The notes: a model not told the origin generated them from the sequence alone. A stretch of DNA of 64,000 bases from Candidatus Ornithobacterium hominis (GCF_951229915.1 NZ_OX579588.1:1302001-1366000), one strand, 5' to 3'; positions 8,851-18,092 are shown, numbered from the stretch's first letter. A program made the numbers and translations.

Positions 8851-9610
8851 TACACATACGCATCTCTACTCTTCTGCCTTTGATGAAGATCGAGAGCAAA
8901 TCATAGAAAAAGCGCAAAAAGCTGGAGTCCAAAAGTTTTTTTTGCCCGCGATTGACTCCACTACGCACGAGGCGATGCTCAATTTAGAAAAAAAATATCC
9001 TCATACTGTTTTTGCCATGATGGGGCTTCACCCCGTTGATGTGAAATTTGATACTTACAAAAAAGAACTCAGTATCGTAGAGAATTACATTCAGCAAAGG
9101 GATTTCATTGCCATCGGCGAAATCGGGATTGATTTGTATTGGGATTCTTCTACTTTAGAAATTCAACAGGAAGCTTTTTCGCAACAAATTGATTGGGCGC
9201 TAGAAAAAAATTGGCCCATTGTTATTCATTGTCGTGATGCTTTTGATGAGGTTTTTGAAGTTCTAGACCATAAGAATCAAAAAATAAATGGGGTTTTTCA
9301 TTGTTTTACTGGCACTGAAAATCAGGCTCTCCATGCCATTGATTTAGGGTTGAAATTGGGTATTGGCGGAGTGGCTACCTTCAAAAATGGAAAGATTGAC
9401 CAATTCTTAAACCAGATTGATATTCAAAACATTGTACTGGAAACCGATTCGCCTTACCTAGCCCCTGCGCCCGTCCGTGGGAAAAGAAACGACTCTTCCT
9501 TTTTACCTTATATTGCTGAAAAATTGGCTGAGATTTACGGTATTTCGCTTGCAGAAATTGGGCGAATTACTACGCAAAATGCTTTAGAAGCTTTTCAGAT
9601 TCAGAGATAA
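8840..9610 (+). CDS. tatD: TatD family metal-dependent hydrolase/DNase
   Basis: 256 residues, normal TatD length. Metal ligands are visible in MYIDTHTHLY, IGEIGIDLYWD, IVIHCRDAFDE, GVFHCFTG and LETDSPYLAPAPVRGKRN. TatD enzymes act as 3'-5' exonucleases or deacylases on nucleic acids. The start overlaps the end of the GSCFA gene. A palindrome begins 4 bases after the stop. Confidence 0.93.
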   Translation: MYIDTHTHLYSSAFDEDREQIIEKAQKAGVQKFFLPAIDSTTHEAMLNLEKKYPHTVFAMMGLHPVDVKFDTYKKELSIVENYIQQRDFIAIGEIGIDLYWDSSTLEIQQEAFSQQIDWALEKNWPIVIHCRDAFDEVFEVLDHKNQKINGVFHCFTGTENQALHAIDLGLKLGIGGVATFKNGKIDQFLNQIDIQNIVLETDSPYLAPAPVRGKRNDSSFLPYIAEKLAEIYGISLAEIGRITTQNALEAFQIQR

Positions 9611-9613
9611 TTT

Positions 9614-9638
9614 ATTTTTTTAAAGGCTTAAAAAATTT
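9614..9638 (+). repeat. Dispersed palindrome (G form) just after the tatD stop
   Basis: Core AAGGCTT at 9623-9629 with arms ATTTTTTTA and AAAAAATTT; near-consensus. Confidence 0.85.
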
Positions 9639-9767
9639 CTGATTATTGTGGTGTTTTAAATTTCATACGGAATGATTTTGCCTCAAATTTTATTTTAATT
9701 TTTGAATGGAATAAATTGTATAATTGATAGTTTATCATCTATAACTGTTTGATTACTAATCACTAAA

Positions 9768-9922
9768 TTGCGGCACGGATAGGAATGGAAATCCCGCAAA
9801 GACAGATGCGACAACAAAAAATAAATGCCAAAGAGTGGAACACGCAGGTGTGAACTCTTTTGGCATTATTTTTTTGTAAGCAGATGGCTGCGGAATTGGA
9901 ATGTATAGCCGTAATTGCCGCC
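9768..9922. ncRNA. Possible structured RNA between tatD and yajC
   Basis: About 155 bases, much richer in GC than the flanks and with no open frame. GCGGCA near 9770 can pair with TGCCGC near 9917, and ACGGATA with TATagCCGT just inside. An inner hairpin pairs ATGCCAAA-GAGT (from about 9828) with ACTCTTTTGGCAT (to about 9867), and is flanked by A and T runs that would act as a terminator on either strand. The nested long-range pairing suggests a structured transcript. I cannot name the family; conserved flavobacterial RNAs such as Flavo-1 are only a candidate to test. Confidence 0.45.
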
Positions 9923-9927
9923 CAAAA

Positions 9928-9952
9928 TATTTTCCTAAGGCTTTAAAAATTT
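9928..9952 (+). repeat. Dispersed palindrome (G form) at the yajC stop
   Basis: Core AAGGCTT at 9937-9943 with right arm TAAAAATTT. The right arm reaches the yajC stop codon. Confidence 0.8.
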
Positions 9953-10241
9953 ATTCTGCGGTATCTTTATCATACCTTGCAATAGAAAGCTCTTGTGAGA
10001 TTCCTGTTCTTTCAATTCTTAGTTTACCAGCGCCAGTATCTAGCAAGATGATGTCACCTTGAATGTCGGCTACACGCCCATGAATCCCTGATGTAGTAAC
10101 TACACGTGTTCCTTTCGTTAAATTTTCTTGAAATTTTTTTTCTTTTTTTTGTCTTTGCATTTGTGGGCGTATCATGAAGAAATACATCACGACAAACATT
10201 AACCCAAAGAACAAAATTGATGTCATTCCATCTCCTCCCAT
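9951..10241 (-). CDS. yajC: Preprotein translocase subunit YajC
   Basis: 96 residues. A single N-terminal membrane helix (residues 7-24) ends in FFMIRPQMQRQKKEKKF, the YajC hallmark, followed by GTRVVTTSGIHGRVADI. YajC joins SecDF at the Sec translocon. It is the last gene of a nusB-DUF1573-yajC run, 12 bases after the DUF1573 gene. Confidence 0.95.
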   Translation of the reverse strand: MGGDGMTSILFFGLMFVVMYFFMIRPQMQRQKKEKKFQENLTKGTRVVTTSGIHGRVADIQGDIILLDTGAGKLRIERTGISQELSIARYDKDTAE

Positions 10242-10253
10242 ATTTTTAAATTT

Positions 10254-10754
10254 TTAGTTAAACGTTGGCGGCGGTGCAACATTAGTATTTGGCGCTGGTG
10301 GTGCTGGCGCATCTTGACCTCCTACCACATTGGCTGAGATCTTAAACTCTTCTTGTTGATTTGCCGTATTTGTGATTAAAATAACTGTTTTCATTTGCTT
10401 GCCATTCATTGCTGGTGCGGTGTATTCTACCGTTAGTTCTCCTTTTTCTCCTGGTGCGATGGGTTTATCACTATATTTTGGTACGGTGCAGCCACAACTG
10501 GCTTTTGCATCTTTGATTTGCAAAGGTGAAGCTCCAGTATTGGTGAAAGTAATTACTTTTGTTACTTTTTCATTGGCTTTTACGTCTCCAAAATCGTAGT
10601 TTTCTTGCTCTAATGTGAAAACAGGTGCATTGGCTGGGTCTACGGCTTGGGTTGGCTGTGCTGCTTGTGTTGTTTGTGTTGTTTGCTCTTGTTTCTTTTC
10701 GCAAGCTAGGTTTAGCATTCCGCCTATGATTGCCAGCAATATTACTTTTTTCAT
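10254..10754 (-). CDS. DUF1573 family lipoprotein
   Basis: 166 residues. A lipoprotein signal ends at LNLAC (Cys near residue 18), followed by a Gln/Thr-rich linker to about residue 42. The Ig-like DUF1573 core has FTLEQENYDFGDV, KVITFTNTGASPLQI and the typical ASCGCTVPKY. The C-terminus is a Pro/Ala-rich tail. Function is unknown; such proteins are widespread surface or periplasmic Ig-fold proteins in Bacteroidota. Confidence 0.88.
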   Translation of the reverse strand: MKKVILLAIIGGMLNLACEKKQEQTTQTTQAAQPTQAVDPANAPVFTLEQENYDFGDVKANEKVTKVITFTNTGASPLQIKDAKASCGCTVPKYSDKPIAPGEKGELTVEYTAPAMNGKQMKTVILITNTANQQEEFKISANVVGGQDAPAPPAPNTNVAPPPTFN

Positions 10755-10796
10755 TTTTATTTTATTAAATTCTATAGTTGGTGCAAAGATACTAAT

Positions 10797-11738
10797 TTAC
10801 ATCAAACCTCGGGCACTTTTACGAACTTTGTCTTTTTCGGTTAAATCTTTTAATGATTTGTCTAAAATTCCGTTGATGAAAATCGCACTGTTTTCTGTCG
10901 AAAAATCTTTTGCTATTTCTATGTATTCATTGATTGTAACCTTTGGTGGAATATTCGGGAAATAGAGAAATTCTGCCAATGCCATTTGCATCAAAATTTT
11001 ATCAATCAGCGCAATGCGGTCAATCTCCCAATTGCTTGCATTATTTTTTATAATTTCATTTAACTCTACCTCATGGGCGATACTTTCTCTTACTAGTTCT
11101 TTGGTGAATTCTAAGTGAGATTCGTCTAAAAGTAACTTCAGTAGTTTGGTATTCTCGTCACTTTTTGCAATAAAAGATTGTATCGTGTTTAGTACCATTG
11201 TATTGGCTATTGCTAAATCTTCTGCCCAGTTGATTTTTTTGTCTTCGATGTAACTATAAATCTCTTCGCTCGGTGCTATGAAATCTTTGTATAAACGGAT
11301 GATGAAGCGGCGATGCTGATTGAATGAAACGTTCTCTGCGGATTGATATTTTTTATATTCTTCTGAATTTTTTAAGGCTTTAAAAATTTTAGACGGGTAA
11401 GAACTTTCTATTGCCCAGCTTAGTTCTCCGTGTTTTTCTCTAAATTCATTTAGCTCTGGGTTGGATTCTAAAACTTTGAATATAGGATTGTTGACAAAAC
11501 GATAGTTGGGATTAGCTTCTTCTGCCGAGGGGAGATTTTTTTCTAAGCCTTTTTGAATACTAGCCTCTGCCTCGTATTTTACTGCCAATAGCAAATTTAA
11601 CATGAGATGATATAAATCTTGGATTTCATAAATTCCATTCATCATATTTTTCTCGTTTGCTCGCGGGTTGTTATTGCCTCGGTAGTAAGCATACAAAGTC
11701 TGCATAGCTTTAGCACGTAACTGTCTTCTTCCTAACAT
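10797..11738 (-). CDS. nusB: Transcription antitermination factor NusB, long Bacteroidota form
   Basis: 313 residues, about twice the E. coli length; long N-terminal extensions are usual in Bacteroidota. The start MLGRRQLRAKAMQTLYAYYR and the C-terminal block (DKILMQMALAEFLYF, TINEYIEIAKDFST, AIFINGILDKSL) identify NusB. It binds boxA RNA with S10 for rRNA antitermination. A palindrome in the extension encodes KIFKALKN. It leads the nusB-DUF1573-yajC run. Confidence 0.92.
   Translation of the reverse strand: MLGRRQLRAKAMQTLYAYYRGNNNPRANEKNMMNGIYEIQDLYHLMLNLLLAVKYEAEASIQKGLEKNLPSAEEANPNYRFVNNPIFKVLESNPELNEFREKHGELSWAIESSYPSKIFKALKNSEEYKKYQSAENVSFNQHRRFIIRLYKDFIAPSEEIYSYIEDKKINWAEDLAIANTMVLNTIQSFIAKSDENTKLLKLLLDESHLEFTKELVRESIAHEVELNEIIKNNASNWEIDRIALIDKILMQMALAEFLYFPNIPPKVTINEYIEIAKDFSTENSAIFINGILDKSLKDLTEKDKVRKSARGLM
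11365..11389 (+). repeat. Dispersed palindrome (G form) inside nusB
   Basis: Core AAGGCTT at 11374-11380 with arms AATTTTTTA and TAAAAATTT. Read on the coding strand it gives KIFKALKN. Confidence 0.85.
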
Positions 11739-12087
11739 TAAGAACTTAATTTTACTGCAAAAATAGGATTCTGATTTTAACTATTAAAATTTATTATATT
11801 TATTTTCTAATACCCAGTGTTTTTTGTGATTCTTAGCTCAATTTTGCCGAGTTTTCTTAATCTTAATAATAAACATTTCATTATCTACAATTTTAAAGGC
11901 TTTTCAAAAATTTCATCAAATTGATATAATTGAATCCCTCTTTTGCTACTTGCTTCAAAGCCACCCACACTTGTATTTATTTGACGTTCAAATTAATACG
12001 TTAAACTTTAATATTTTAAGAAACTTTTTTATAATGTAGCGCGAGTCAACTCTAGAAATAATCCTTAATTTTATAACTTAATTCAAA
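11739..12087. other. Divergent intergenic region
   Basis: 349 bases. A reverse-strand TATTTTTG at 11758-11765 fits the -7 box of nusB. A degenerate palindrome has its core AAGGCTT at 11896-11902, followed by TTCAAAAATTT. I see no clear promoter for the PNGase F-like gene at 12088. Confidence 0.45.
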
Positions 12088-13284
12088 ATGATGATGAAAA
12101 GATTTTTACTTCTAACTTCTCTTGCCGTGATAGGAAGTTGCTTATCTCAAAAAACATTCCCTCAGCCTCAAACGTTGAAAGTTTTTGAAAATACATCAGT
12201 GAATTTTGCTAAAGAAGGCCGAGTAGAAAAGGCTTCAAGATTGCAAGATGGGCGCTTAATCATAAAAAAAGTCAATGCGCCTGTTTTTGCCTATGGAACG
12301 GATGTGAAAATTAAAGTTACGGTAAAATCAAATGGGGATCGGTGGGACAAAAGCGGCTCTGTTTTTGTGATTCCTGATATGGAAAACATAAATCTTTTGA
12401 CTGTAGCCGAGGGAAATGCAAAATTTCCTGCCAATAGTATGGTAGAAGAAACCTTTGGTGGCGTGAAGACGACGCCCGATTACCAGCCCGCTGTGGAGCT
12501 ATTGAGATTTATGACTCCATTTGGCGTCGGGCACTACAGTGATGAAGTGAAGTTTCCTAGTATTAAGTACTCTCGGCCAGTTTATGTACCAAAATGGGAA
12601 AATGAAGTGCATTGGACTCAAGATATTTCTCAACTTTCTTCTTTAGTTCAAGGAGATTTCTACATCGGTGTGTGGATTGACACATGGACGAGCGAAGGCT
12701 ATTTAGTCGATGTAGATTTGATTTACAGCGGACGGCCGCGGCCTACACCCAAAGTTTTACCTTTGCAAAACACAGTCTACTATGCCAATGGGCAAAGAAT
12801 TCCAGACTTTTTCTCTAGAACCAGCTTAGCGGGAAATTTCAATTTAACTAAAACAGCTAAAAATGTTACCTTACACTACATCACAACTGGGCACGGTGGG
12901 CATGCTGGAGGTGATGAGTTCATCAAAATTAATAATACGATGAAGATTGACGGGCAAAAAGCTATTGACTTTATTCCTTGGCGAGATGACTGTTCGTCTT
13001 TCAGAAGATTCAATCCTTCCTCTGGCGTTTGGGTAAAGAAAGACACTGCTAGCTATTATAATGATGATTATCAACGTGTAAAGGGTGAAGTTACAGAACG
13101 TTTAGCCTCTTCAGACTTATCTCGTTCAAACTGGTGCCCAGGGAGTTCTGTTGAACCACTGAGAGTTAATTTAGGTTCTCTAGAAGCTGGGCGGCACAAT
13201 TACGAAGTGATTATCCCAGCAACGGCTAATCAGGGTGATGAGAATAATCATTGGCTGGTAAGCAGCTATCTTACATTTGAATGA
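12088..13284 (+). CDS. PNGase F-like secreted peptide-N-glycosidase
   Basis: 398 residues. The N-terminus is a hydrophobic signal with a lipobox-like VIGSC. The body resembles Elizabethkingia PNGase F (recalled, not aligned): DRWDKSGSVFV matches DEWDRYANVYV with catalytic Asp60; GVWIDTWTSEGYLVDVDLIY matches the segment with Glu118; GHGGHAGGDEF matches GWGHA; SNWCPGSSVEPLRV matches AGWCPGMAV. The Glu118 position appears as Asp (IDTW), a conservative change that may alter activity. PNGase F cleaves the Asn-GlcNAc bond and frees N-glycans, which fits the sulfatase, fucosidase and galactosidase nearby. Confidence 0.82.
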   Translation: MMMKRFLLLTSLAVIGSCLSQKTFPQPQTLKVFENTSVNFAKEGRVEKASRLQDGRLIIKKVNAPVFAYGTDVKIKVTVKSNGDRWDKSGSVFVIPDMENINLLTVAEGNAKFPANSMVEETFGGVKTTPDYQPAVELLRFMTPFGVGHYSDEVKFPSIKYSRPVYVPKWENEVHWTQDISQLSSLVQGDFYIGVWIDTWTSEGYLVDVDLIYSGRPRPTPKVLPLQNTVYYANGQRIPDFFSRTSLAGNFNLTKTAKNVTLHYITTGHGGHAGGDEFIKINNTMKIDGQKAIDFIPWRDDCSSFRRFNPSSGVWVKKDTASYYNDDYQRVKGEVTERLASSDLSRSNWCPGSSVEPLRVNLGSLEAGRHNYEVIIPATANQGDENNHWLVSSYLTFE

Positions 13285-13308
13285 AATTTTTTAAGGCTTT
13301 AGAAATTT
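13284..13308 (+). repeat. Dispersed palindrome (G form) at the PNGase F-like stop
   Basis: Core AAGGCTT at 13293-13299 with arms AAATTTTTT and TAGAAATTT. It begins at the last base of the stop codon. Confidence 0.85.
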
Positions 13309-13404
13309 TAAATCTAAATTCGTGAAAAGCTTGTTTTTTTTAGATTAATTAGAGAAAAATAAATTTAAAATAAATCTTAACGATTAAAAATTTTTAAATG
13401 GTTA

Positions 13405-13429
13405 AATTTTTGCAAGGCTTTAAAAAAAT
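13405..13429 (+). repeat. Dispersed palindrome (G form) just upstream of the DUF445 gene
   Basis: Core AAGGCTT at 13414-13420, left arm AAATTTTTGC, right arm TAAAAAAAT. It ends 10 bases before the TTG start. Confidence 0.75.
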
Positions 13430-13438
13430 AATTGAGTT

Positions 13439-14056
13439 TTGGTTTTAATTTTAAAGTTTATCTTTATTCCTATTTTTTCTGGATTGATTGGGTGGATTAC
13501 CAACAAAATTGCCGTTTGGCTTCTGTTTAACCCCAAAGAGCCTAGAAATATTTTAGGCGTTAAATTTCAAGGCGTTTTCCCCAAAAGGCAGCATTTGATT
13601 GCTCAACGCATTGGAGATTTGGTGGCAGATGATTTATTGTCTGTCGATTCCCTGAAATCACAGGTTTTTACTGATGAAAATATGAATCATCTCAATTACT
13701 TTATTTTATCAAAAGTAGATTATTATTTTGAATATGAGTTCCCAAAAGATCATTCATTTTTTAATTTATTCATCGGGAATTCAACCAAAGAAAAAATCAA
13801 AGAACGGCTGCAAGATAAAATTTATGAGAGTTTAGACAATGCTAGCGAAAACTTTCATGACTATTTAGAGAATAAGGTAAATATTCGAAAAATCGTTTCA
13901 CGTAAAATCAATGCTTTAGATTCCATTGAGGTAAATAATCTGATGAATAATATTTTGAGAAATGAATTGGGATTTATTGAATTGACGGGCGCTATTTTAG
14001 GATTCATCATTGGTTTGATTCAAGTCAGTTTATTAGAAATTATTAATTTGCTCTAA
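13439..14056 (+). CDS. DUF445 family membrane protein
   Basis: 205 residues. The N-terminal membrane segment IPIFSGLIGWITNKIAVWLL and the following FNPKEPRNILGVKFQGVFPKR match DUF445. A second hydrophobic helix lies at residues 178-203. Function is unknown. The frame has a stop just upstream and no ATG near the start, so TTG at 13439 is the likely start. Confidence 0.8.
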   Translation: MVLILKFIFIPIFSGLIGWITNKIAVWLLFNPKEPRNILGVKFQGVFPKRQHLIAQRIGDLVADDLLSVDSLKSQVFTDENMNHLNYFILSKVDYYFEYEFPKDHSFFNLFIGNSTKEKIKERLQDKIYESLDNASENFHDYLENKVNIRKIVSRKINALDSIEVNNLMNNILRNELGFIELTGAILGFIIGLIQVSLLEIINLL

Positions 14057-14128
14057 GAAATGACTTCATCAAACTTTGGCACAGATTTTTCTATACAAAG
14101 GAATAAATAATTTAAAATTTAATATATT

Positions 14129-14401
14129 ATGAAAAAGTCTAGAGGATTATTAGCATTATTAGGATTAGGAGCTTTTGCTTTTTGGAAATATAAAAACATG
14201 TCTCCTGATGAAAAAGATAAAGTGAAAGGGAAAATTAATGAGGCTAAAAGAAAATTTAGTGATGCTACTTCTGATTTAAAGGATTCTTTGGATAATAAAA
14301 TCAGTCAAGCTAAAGCGGAATTAAACGATTTAAAAGATCAAGCAAGAAAAGAAGCTGAAAATGTGGCTGAAAATGTAGCTGAAGAAGCTAAAAATATCTA
14401 A
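14129..14401 (+). CDS. YtxH-like small coiled-coil protein
   Basis: 90 residues. One short N-terminal membrane helix (GLLALLGLGAFAFWKY) is followed by a long charged helix rich in Lys, Glu and Ala with repeated DLKDSLDNK-type heptads. This resembles YtxH/gas-vesicle-like stress proteins, whose role is unclear. It follows the DUF445 gene by 72 bases and ends in a strong terminator. Confidence 0.7.
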   Translation: MKKSRGLLALLGLGAFAFWKYKNMSPDEKDKVKGKINEAKRKFSDATSDLKDSLDNKISQAKAELNDLKDQARKEAENVAENVAEEAKNI

Positions 14402-14431
14402 AGCTAAAATTATAAAAATTAACTATAGCCT

Positions 14432-14459
14432 AAAAAAGCCGGGGAATTCCCGGCTTTTT
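14432..14459. terminator. Bidirectional intrinsic terminator
   Basis: AAAAAGCCGGG, loop GAATT, CCCGGCTTTTT. It serves the YtxH-like gene on the forward strand and the convergent pdhB gene on the reverse strand. Confidence 0.92.
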
Positions 14460-14486
14460 ATTGATAGGTGAAGAGATTTATTAATT

Positions 14487-15464
14487 TTATTTATACATTA
14501 CTGACTTCACTGCTTTCACCACCTCTTCCGCTTTAGGGAACCATGCTTCATACAAAACAGAAGAATAAGGCGATGGAGCGTCTGGAGTTGTAATTCTCTT
14601 GATTGGTGCATCTAAATAATCAAAAGCTTTTTGCTGAACCATGTAAGCAATTTCACTCGCTACAGAACCAAATGGCCATGCCTCTTCCAGTACAACCAAT
14701 CTATTGGTTTTCTTCACAGAATTAATTATCGTTTCATAATCCAAGGGGCGAATAGTTCTTAAATCAATCAATTCAATATTGATGTCATCTTTAGCCAATT
14801 CTTCTGCTGCTTTTTGTGCTTCTTTGATGACTTTACCAAAAGAAACTACCGTACAAGAATCTCCTTTGATTTTGATGTCAGCTTTACCAATTTCAATGGT
14901 ATATTCCTCATCTGGAATCTCCATTTTATCACCATACATTTGTTCTGATTCCATGAAGATAACTGGGTCGTCATCTCGAATGGCTGATTTCAACAAACCT
15001 TTGGCATCATACGGGTTAGACGGGACTATAACCTTTAGCCCTGGGCAGTTGGCATACCAACTCTCAAAGGCCTGTGAGTGTGTCGCTGCCAATTGACCAG
15101 CCGAAGCTGTTGGCCCACGGAAAACAATCGGGATATTCCATTGCCCACCACTCATTTGTCTCATTTTTGCCGCATTATTGATAATTTGGTCTATTGCTAC
15201 AAGTGAGAAGTTAAACGTCATAAACTCAATGATTGGCCTGTTTCCGTTCATAGCTGAACCTACACCAATACCAGAAAATCCACCTTCAGCAATAGGTGTA
15301 TCTATGACTCTTTTTGGGCCAAATTCATCCAGCATTCCTTTTGAAGCTTTATAAGCTCCATTATATTCTGCAACTTCTTCACCCATTAAATAGATGGAAT
15401 CATCTCGTCGCATTTCTTCACTCATTGCTTCTGCTATAACTTCTCTAAATGTTTTTTCGCTCAT
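14487..15464 (-). CDS. pdhB: Pyruvate dehydrogenase E1 component, beta subunit
   Basis: 325 residues of the transketolase-like E1 beta family. Recognisable blocks: LMGEEVAEYNGAYKASKG, RVIDTPIAEGGFSGIGVG, EFMTFNFSLVAIDQI, GPTASAGQLAATHSQAFE, VIVPSNPYDAKGLL and LRTIRPLDYETI. With E1 alpha (not in the window) and thiamine diphosphate it decarboxylates pyruvate for acetyl-CoA formation. It follows aspS on the same strand. Confidence 0.94.
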   Translation of the reverse strand: MSEKTFREVIAEAMSEEMRRDDSIYLMGEEVAEYNGAYKASKGMLDEFGPKRVIDTPIAEGGFSGIGVGSAMNGNRPIIEFMTFNFSLVAIDQIINNAAKMRQMSGGQWNIPIVFRGPTASAGQLAATHSQAFESWYANCPGLKVIVPSNPYDAKGLLKSAIRDDDPVIFMESEQMYGDKMEIPDEEYTIEIGKADIKIKGDSCTVVSFGKVIKEAQKAAEELAKDDINIELIDLRTIRPLDYETIINSVKKTNRLVVLEEAWPFGSVASEIAYMVQQKAFDYLDAPIKRITTPDAPSPYSSVLYEAWFPKAEEVVKAVKSVMYK

Positions 15465-15521
15465 CTTTTCAACTTAAAATCTAAACAAATTTATTAAATA
15501 TTATTGAATTTTTCTAAGCTT

Positions 15522-15546
15522 TATTTTTTTAAGCCTTTAAAAATTA
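15522..15546 (-). repeat. Dispersed palindrome (C form) at the aspS stop
   Basis: Core AAGCCTT at 15531-15537 with arms ATTTTTTT and TAAAAATT. Its right arm overlaps the aspS stop codon. Confidence 0.85.
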
Positions 15547-17295
15547 TTTTTCTTCTATTTTCAAGTTCAATTCTTCTAGCTGCTCTTCTGCAATCTTTGC
15601 TGGCGCATCAATCATCACATCTCTACCTGCATTATTTTTCGGAAACGCAATGTAATCCCGTATGGTCTCTGCTCCGTCCAAAATCGCTACTAGTCGGTCA
15701 AATCCAAAAGCAATCCCGCCGTGCGGAGGCGCACCAAATTCAAAGGCGTTCATCAAAAAGCCAAACTGTGCTTTTGCTTCTTCTTCTGTGAAACCTAGAA
15801 TTTCAAACATTTTAGATTGAATTTCTTTATTATAAATACGGATTGAGCCTCCACCAATTTCATTCCCGTTCAGCACCAAATCATAGGCATTGGCACGGAC
15901 TTCTTTGGGATTTTCTTCTAGTAAATTCAAATCTTCTGGTTTAGGCGCCGTGAAGGGATGATGCATGGCATAGTAGCGTTGTGTTTCTTCATCCCACTCA
16001 AGCAAAGGGAAATCAACCACCCACAGTGGGGCAAATTCTTCTGGATTTCTCAGGTTGAGACGTTTTGCCATTTCCATACGCAGTTCACTCAGTTGCTTTC
16101 GTGTTTTGTTAGCAGGCCCAGCCATCACCAATAGTAAATCTCCTGGCTGAGCTCCCATCGCATCTGCCCAAGCCTTTAAATCCTCAGGCGAATAAAATTT
16201 ATCTACTGATGATTTCATGCTCCCGTCGATATTGTATTTTACCCACACCAAGCCCAGTGCGCCGACTTGCGGTTTCTTCACCCAATCAATCAATTGGTCT
16301 ATTTCTTTTCTCGTATATCCTGCACAGCTAGGTGCCGCGATACCCACGATTAATTCTTGCGAATCAAAAACTTGAAAGCCTTTACCTTGTGCCAACGCAT
16401 TCAGCTCGGTAAATTCCATGCCAAAGCGAATATCAGGTTTATCATTCCCGTATTTTTTCATCGCTTCAGCGTAAGTTATTCTCGGGAAATCACCTATCTC
16501 TACTCCTTTTATATCTTGAAGTAATTTTTTTAGTAAATCTTCAAAAATATTTAGAATATCTTCTTGCTCCACAAAAGCCATTTCACAATCGATTTGCGTG
16601 AATTCTGGCTGTCTATCAGCTCTTAAATCTTCATCTCTGAAGCATTTCACAATCTGAAAATAGCGTTCTAAACCACCTACCATGAGCAATTGCTTAAAAG
16701 TTTGTGGCGACTGAGGCAAGGCATAGAATTGCCCTGGGTTCATACGCGATGGCACGACAAAGTCACGAGCTCCTTCAGGTGTAGACTTGATAAGGACTGG
16801 TGTTTCTACTTCTACAAAATCCTGCTGGCTCAGAATTTCTCTAACTTTTTGCGCGACTTGGCTTCTGAAAATCAATTTATTTTTCACTGGATTTCGGCGA
16901 ATGTCTAAGTAGCGATACTTCATTCGTAGCTCCTCTCCTCCATCTGTTTCATCTTCTATGGTAAAAGGGGGTAATTTTGAAGGATTTAAAATCGCTATAT
17001 TCTCAACCAAAATCTCAATTTCACCTGTTGGGATATTGGGATTTTTTGCCTCTCTTTCTATTACAATCCCCGTTACGCTTATCACAAATTCTCTACCCAA
17101 TCGGCGAACTTTCTCTAGCAATTCGGGGGCAGATTTTTCTTCTTCTAAAACCAATTGCGTAATGCCGTAGCGATCTCGCAAGTCAATCCAAATTATAAAT
17201 CCTTTATCTCGTATGGTTTGTACCCAGCCACTTAGTTTCACTTTTTTGCCTGCGTCACTTAGCCGAAGCTCTCCGTTATTGTGTGTTCTATACAT
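15544..17295 (-). CDS. aspS: Aspartyl-tRNA synthetase
   Basis: 583 residues, the bacterial-type length with the GAD insertion. The N-terminal anticodon-binding OB fold contains [26 protein letters not shown]. Class II motifs are visible: [29 protein letters not shown] (motif 2) and [10 protein letters not shown] (motif 3). It charges tRNA-Asp in the cytosol. A TATTTTTG -7 box lies at 17316-17323. Confidence 0.96.
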   Translation of the reverse strand: MYRTHNNGELRLSDAGKKVKLSGWVQTIRDKGFIIWIDLRDRYGITQLVLEEEKSAPELLEKVRRLGREFVISVTGIVIEREAKNPNIPTGEIEILVENIAILNPSKLPPFTIEDETDGGEELRMKYRYLDIRRNPVKNKLIFRSQVAQKVREILSQQDFVEVETPVLIKSTPEGARDFVVPSRMNPGQFYALPQSPQTFKQLLMVGGLERYFQIVKCFRDEDLRADRQPEFTQIDCEMAFVEQEDILNIFEDLLKKLLQDIKGVEIGDFPRITYAEAMKKYGNDKPDIRFGMEFTELNALAQGKGFQVFDSQELIVGIAAPSCAGYTRKEIDQLIDWVKKPQVGALGLVWVKYNIDGSMKSSVDKFYSPEDLKAWADAMGAQPGDLLLVMAGPANKTRKQLSELRMEMAKRLNLRNPEEFAPLWVVDFPLLEWDEETQRYYAMHHPFTAPKPEDLNLLEENPKEVRANAYDLVLNGNEIGGGSIRIYNKEIQSKMFEILGFTEEEAKAQFGFLMNAFEFGAPPHGGIAFGFDRLVAILDGAETIRDYIAFPKNNAGRDVMIDAPAKIAEEQLEELNLKIEEK

Positions 17296-17315
17296 TATTT
17301 ACCTTTGAATGAATG

Positions 17316-17323
17316 GCAAAAAT
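17316..17323 (-). promoter_or_regulatory. -7 box of the aspS promoter
   Basis: The reverse strand reads TATTTTTG (TAnnTTTG), 20 bases upstream of the aspS ATG. The -33 box is weak. Confidence 0.4.
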
Positions 17324-17361
17324 ACTATTTTCATTTTTGAAAGCTAAATTTTTGGTAAAGG

Positions 17362-17386
17362 GATTTTTTTAAGGCTTAAAAAATTT
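17362..17386 (+). repeat. Dispersed palindrome (G form) just beyond the msrA stop
   Basis: Core AAGGCTT at 17371-17377 with arms ATTTTTTT and AAAAAATTT. It ends 1 base before the msrA stop codon. Confidence 0.88.
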
Positions 17387-17387
17387 T

Positions 17388-18035
17388 TTATTGAAATTCT
17401 GGTTTTAGCCAATCATGAAATTTCTGATGAAATTTTTTGATTTTAGGAGCAATTACAGCACCACAATACGGGTTTTCAGGATTGTTAACAAAATAGTCGG
17501 AATGATAGTCTTCTGCTGGGTAAAAATTATCATTCAAAGGGACTATTTCTGTCACATATTTAGCAGAGTAGTCACCTCTTTCTTCACTTTGAGCCATCGA
17601 TTTTTCTGCAATTTCCTTTTGTTCATCGTTATGATAAAATATTGCTGAGCGGTATTGCGTGCCAACATCATTCCCTTGGCGATTGAGCGTCGTCGGGTCA
17701 TGCAAAACCCAAAAAACATCTAGCAATTGCGCATATGAAATCTCCGACGGATTATAGCGAATCTGTACTACTTCTGCATGTCCTGTTTCACCAGTGCATA
17801 CTTGCTTGTATGTTGGGTTTTTCACGCTCCCCCCAGCATAGCCTGATTGTACTTCCACGACTCCTTTTAGCTCATCAAAAGCAGCTTCAATACACCAAAA
17901 GCAACCTCCTGCTAATGTGGCTATTTCATGATTTTTTTTTGAATTATCCATGTTTATTTTTGTTTTTTTCGTTTGAGATTGGCAAGAATATAAAGTCAAA
18001 AATCCCAAAATTACCAAAAGAATTAATTTTCTCAT
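17388..18035 (-). CDS. msrA: Peptide methionine sulfoxide reductase MsrA, probable lipoprotein
   Basis: 215 residues. A lipoprotein signal ends at LTLYSC (Cys near residue 18). The catalytic motif GGCFWC has Cys45 and Cys48. EVQSGYAGG, YKQVCTGETGHAEVVQ, HDPTTLNRQGNDVGTQYRS and PYCG follow. It reduces methionine-S-sulfoxide. The lipid anchor implies repair of exported proteins or a surface-exposed antioxidant role. Confidence 0.94.
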   Translation of the reverse strand: MRKLILLVILGFLTLYSCQSQTKKTKINMDNSKKNHEIATLAGGCFWCIEAAFDELKGVVEVQSGYAGGSVKNPTYKQVCTGETGHAEVVQIRYNPSEISYAQLLDVFWVLHDPTTLNRQGNDVGTQYRSAIFYHNDEQKEIAEKSMAQSEERGDYSAKYVTEIVPLNDNFYPAEDYHSDYFVNNPENPYCGAVIAPKIKKFHQKFHDWLKPEFQ

Positions 18036-18092
18036 TTCAGTTTATTTATAAATATTGTACCAAGAAAACTTTTTGTTTGTTAATTCTTCGTT

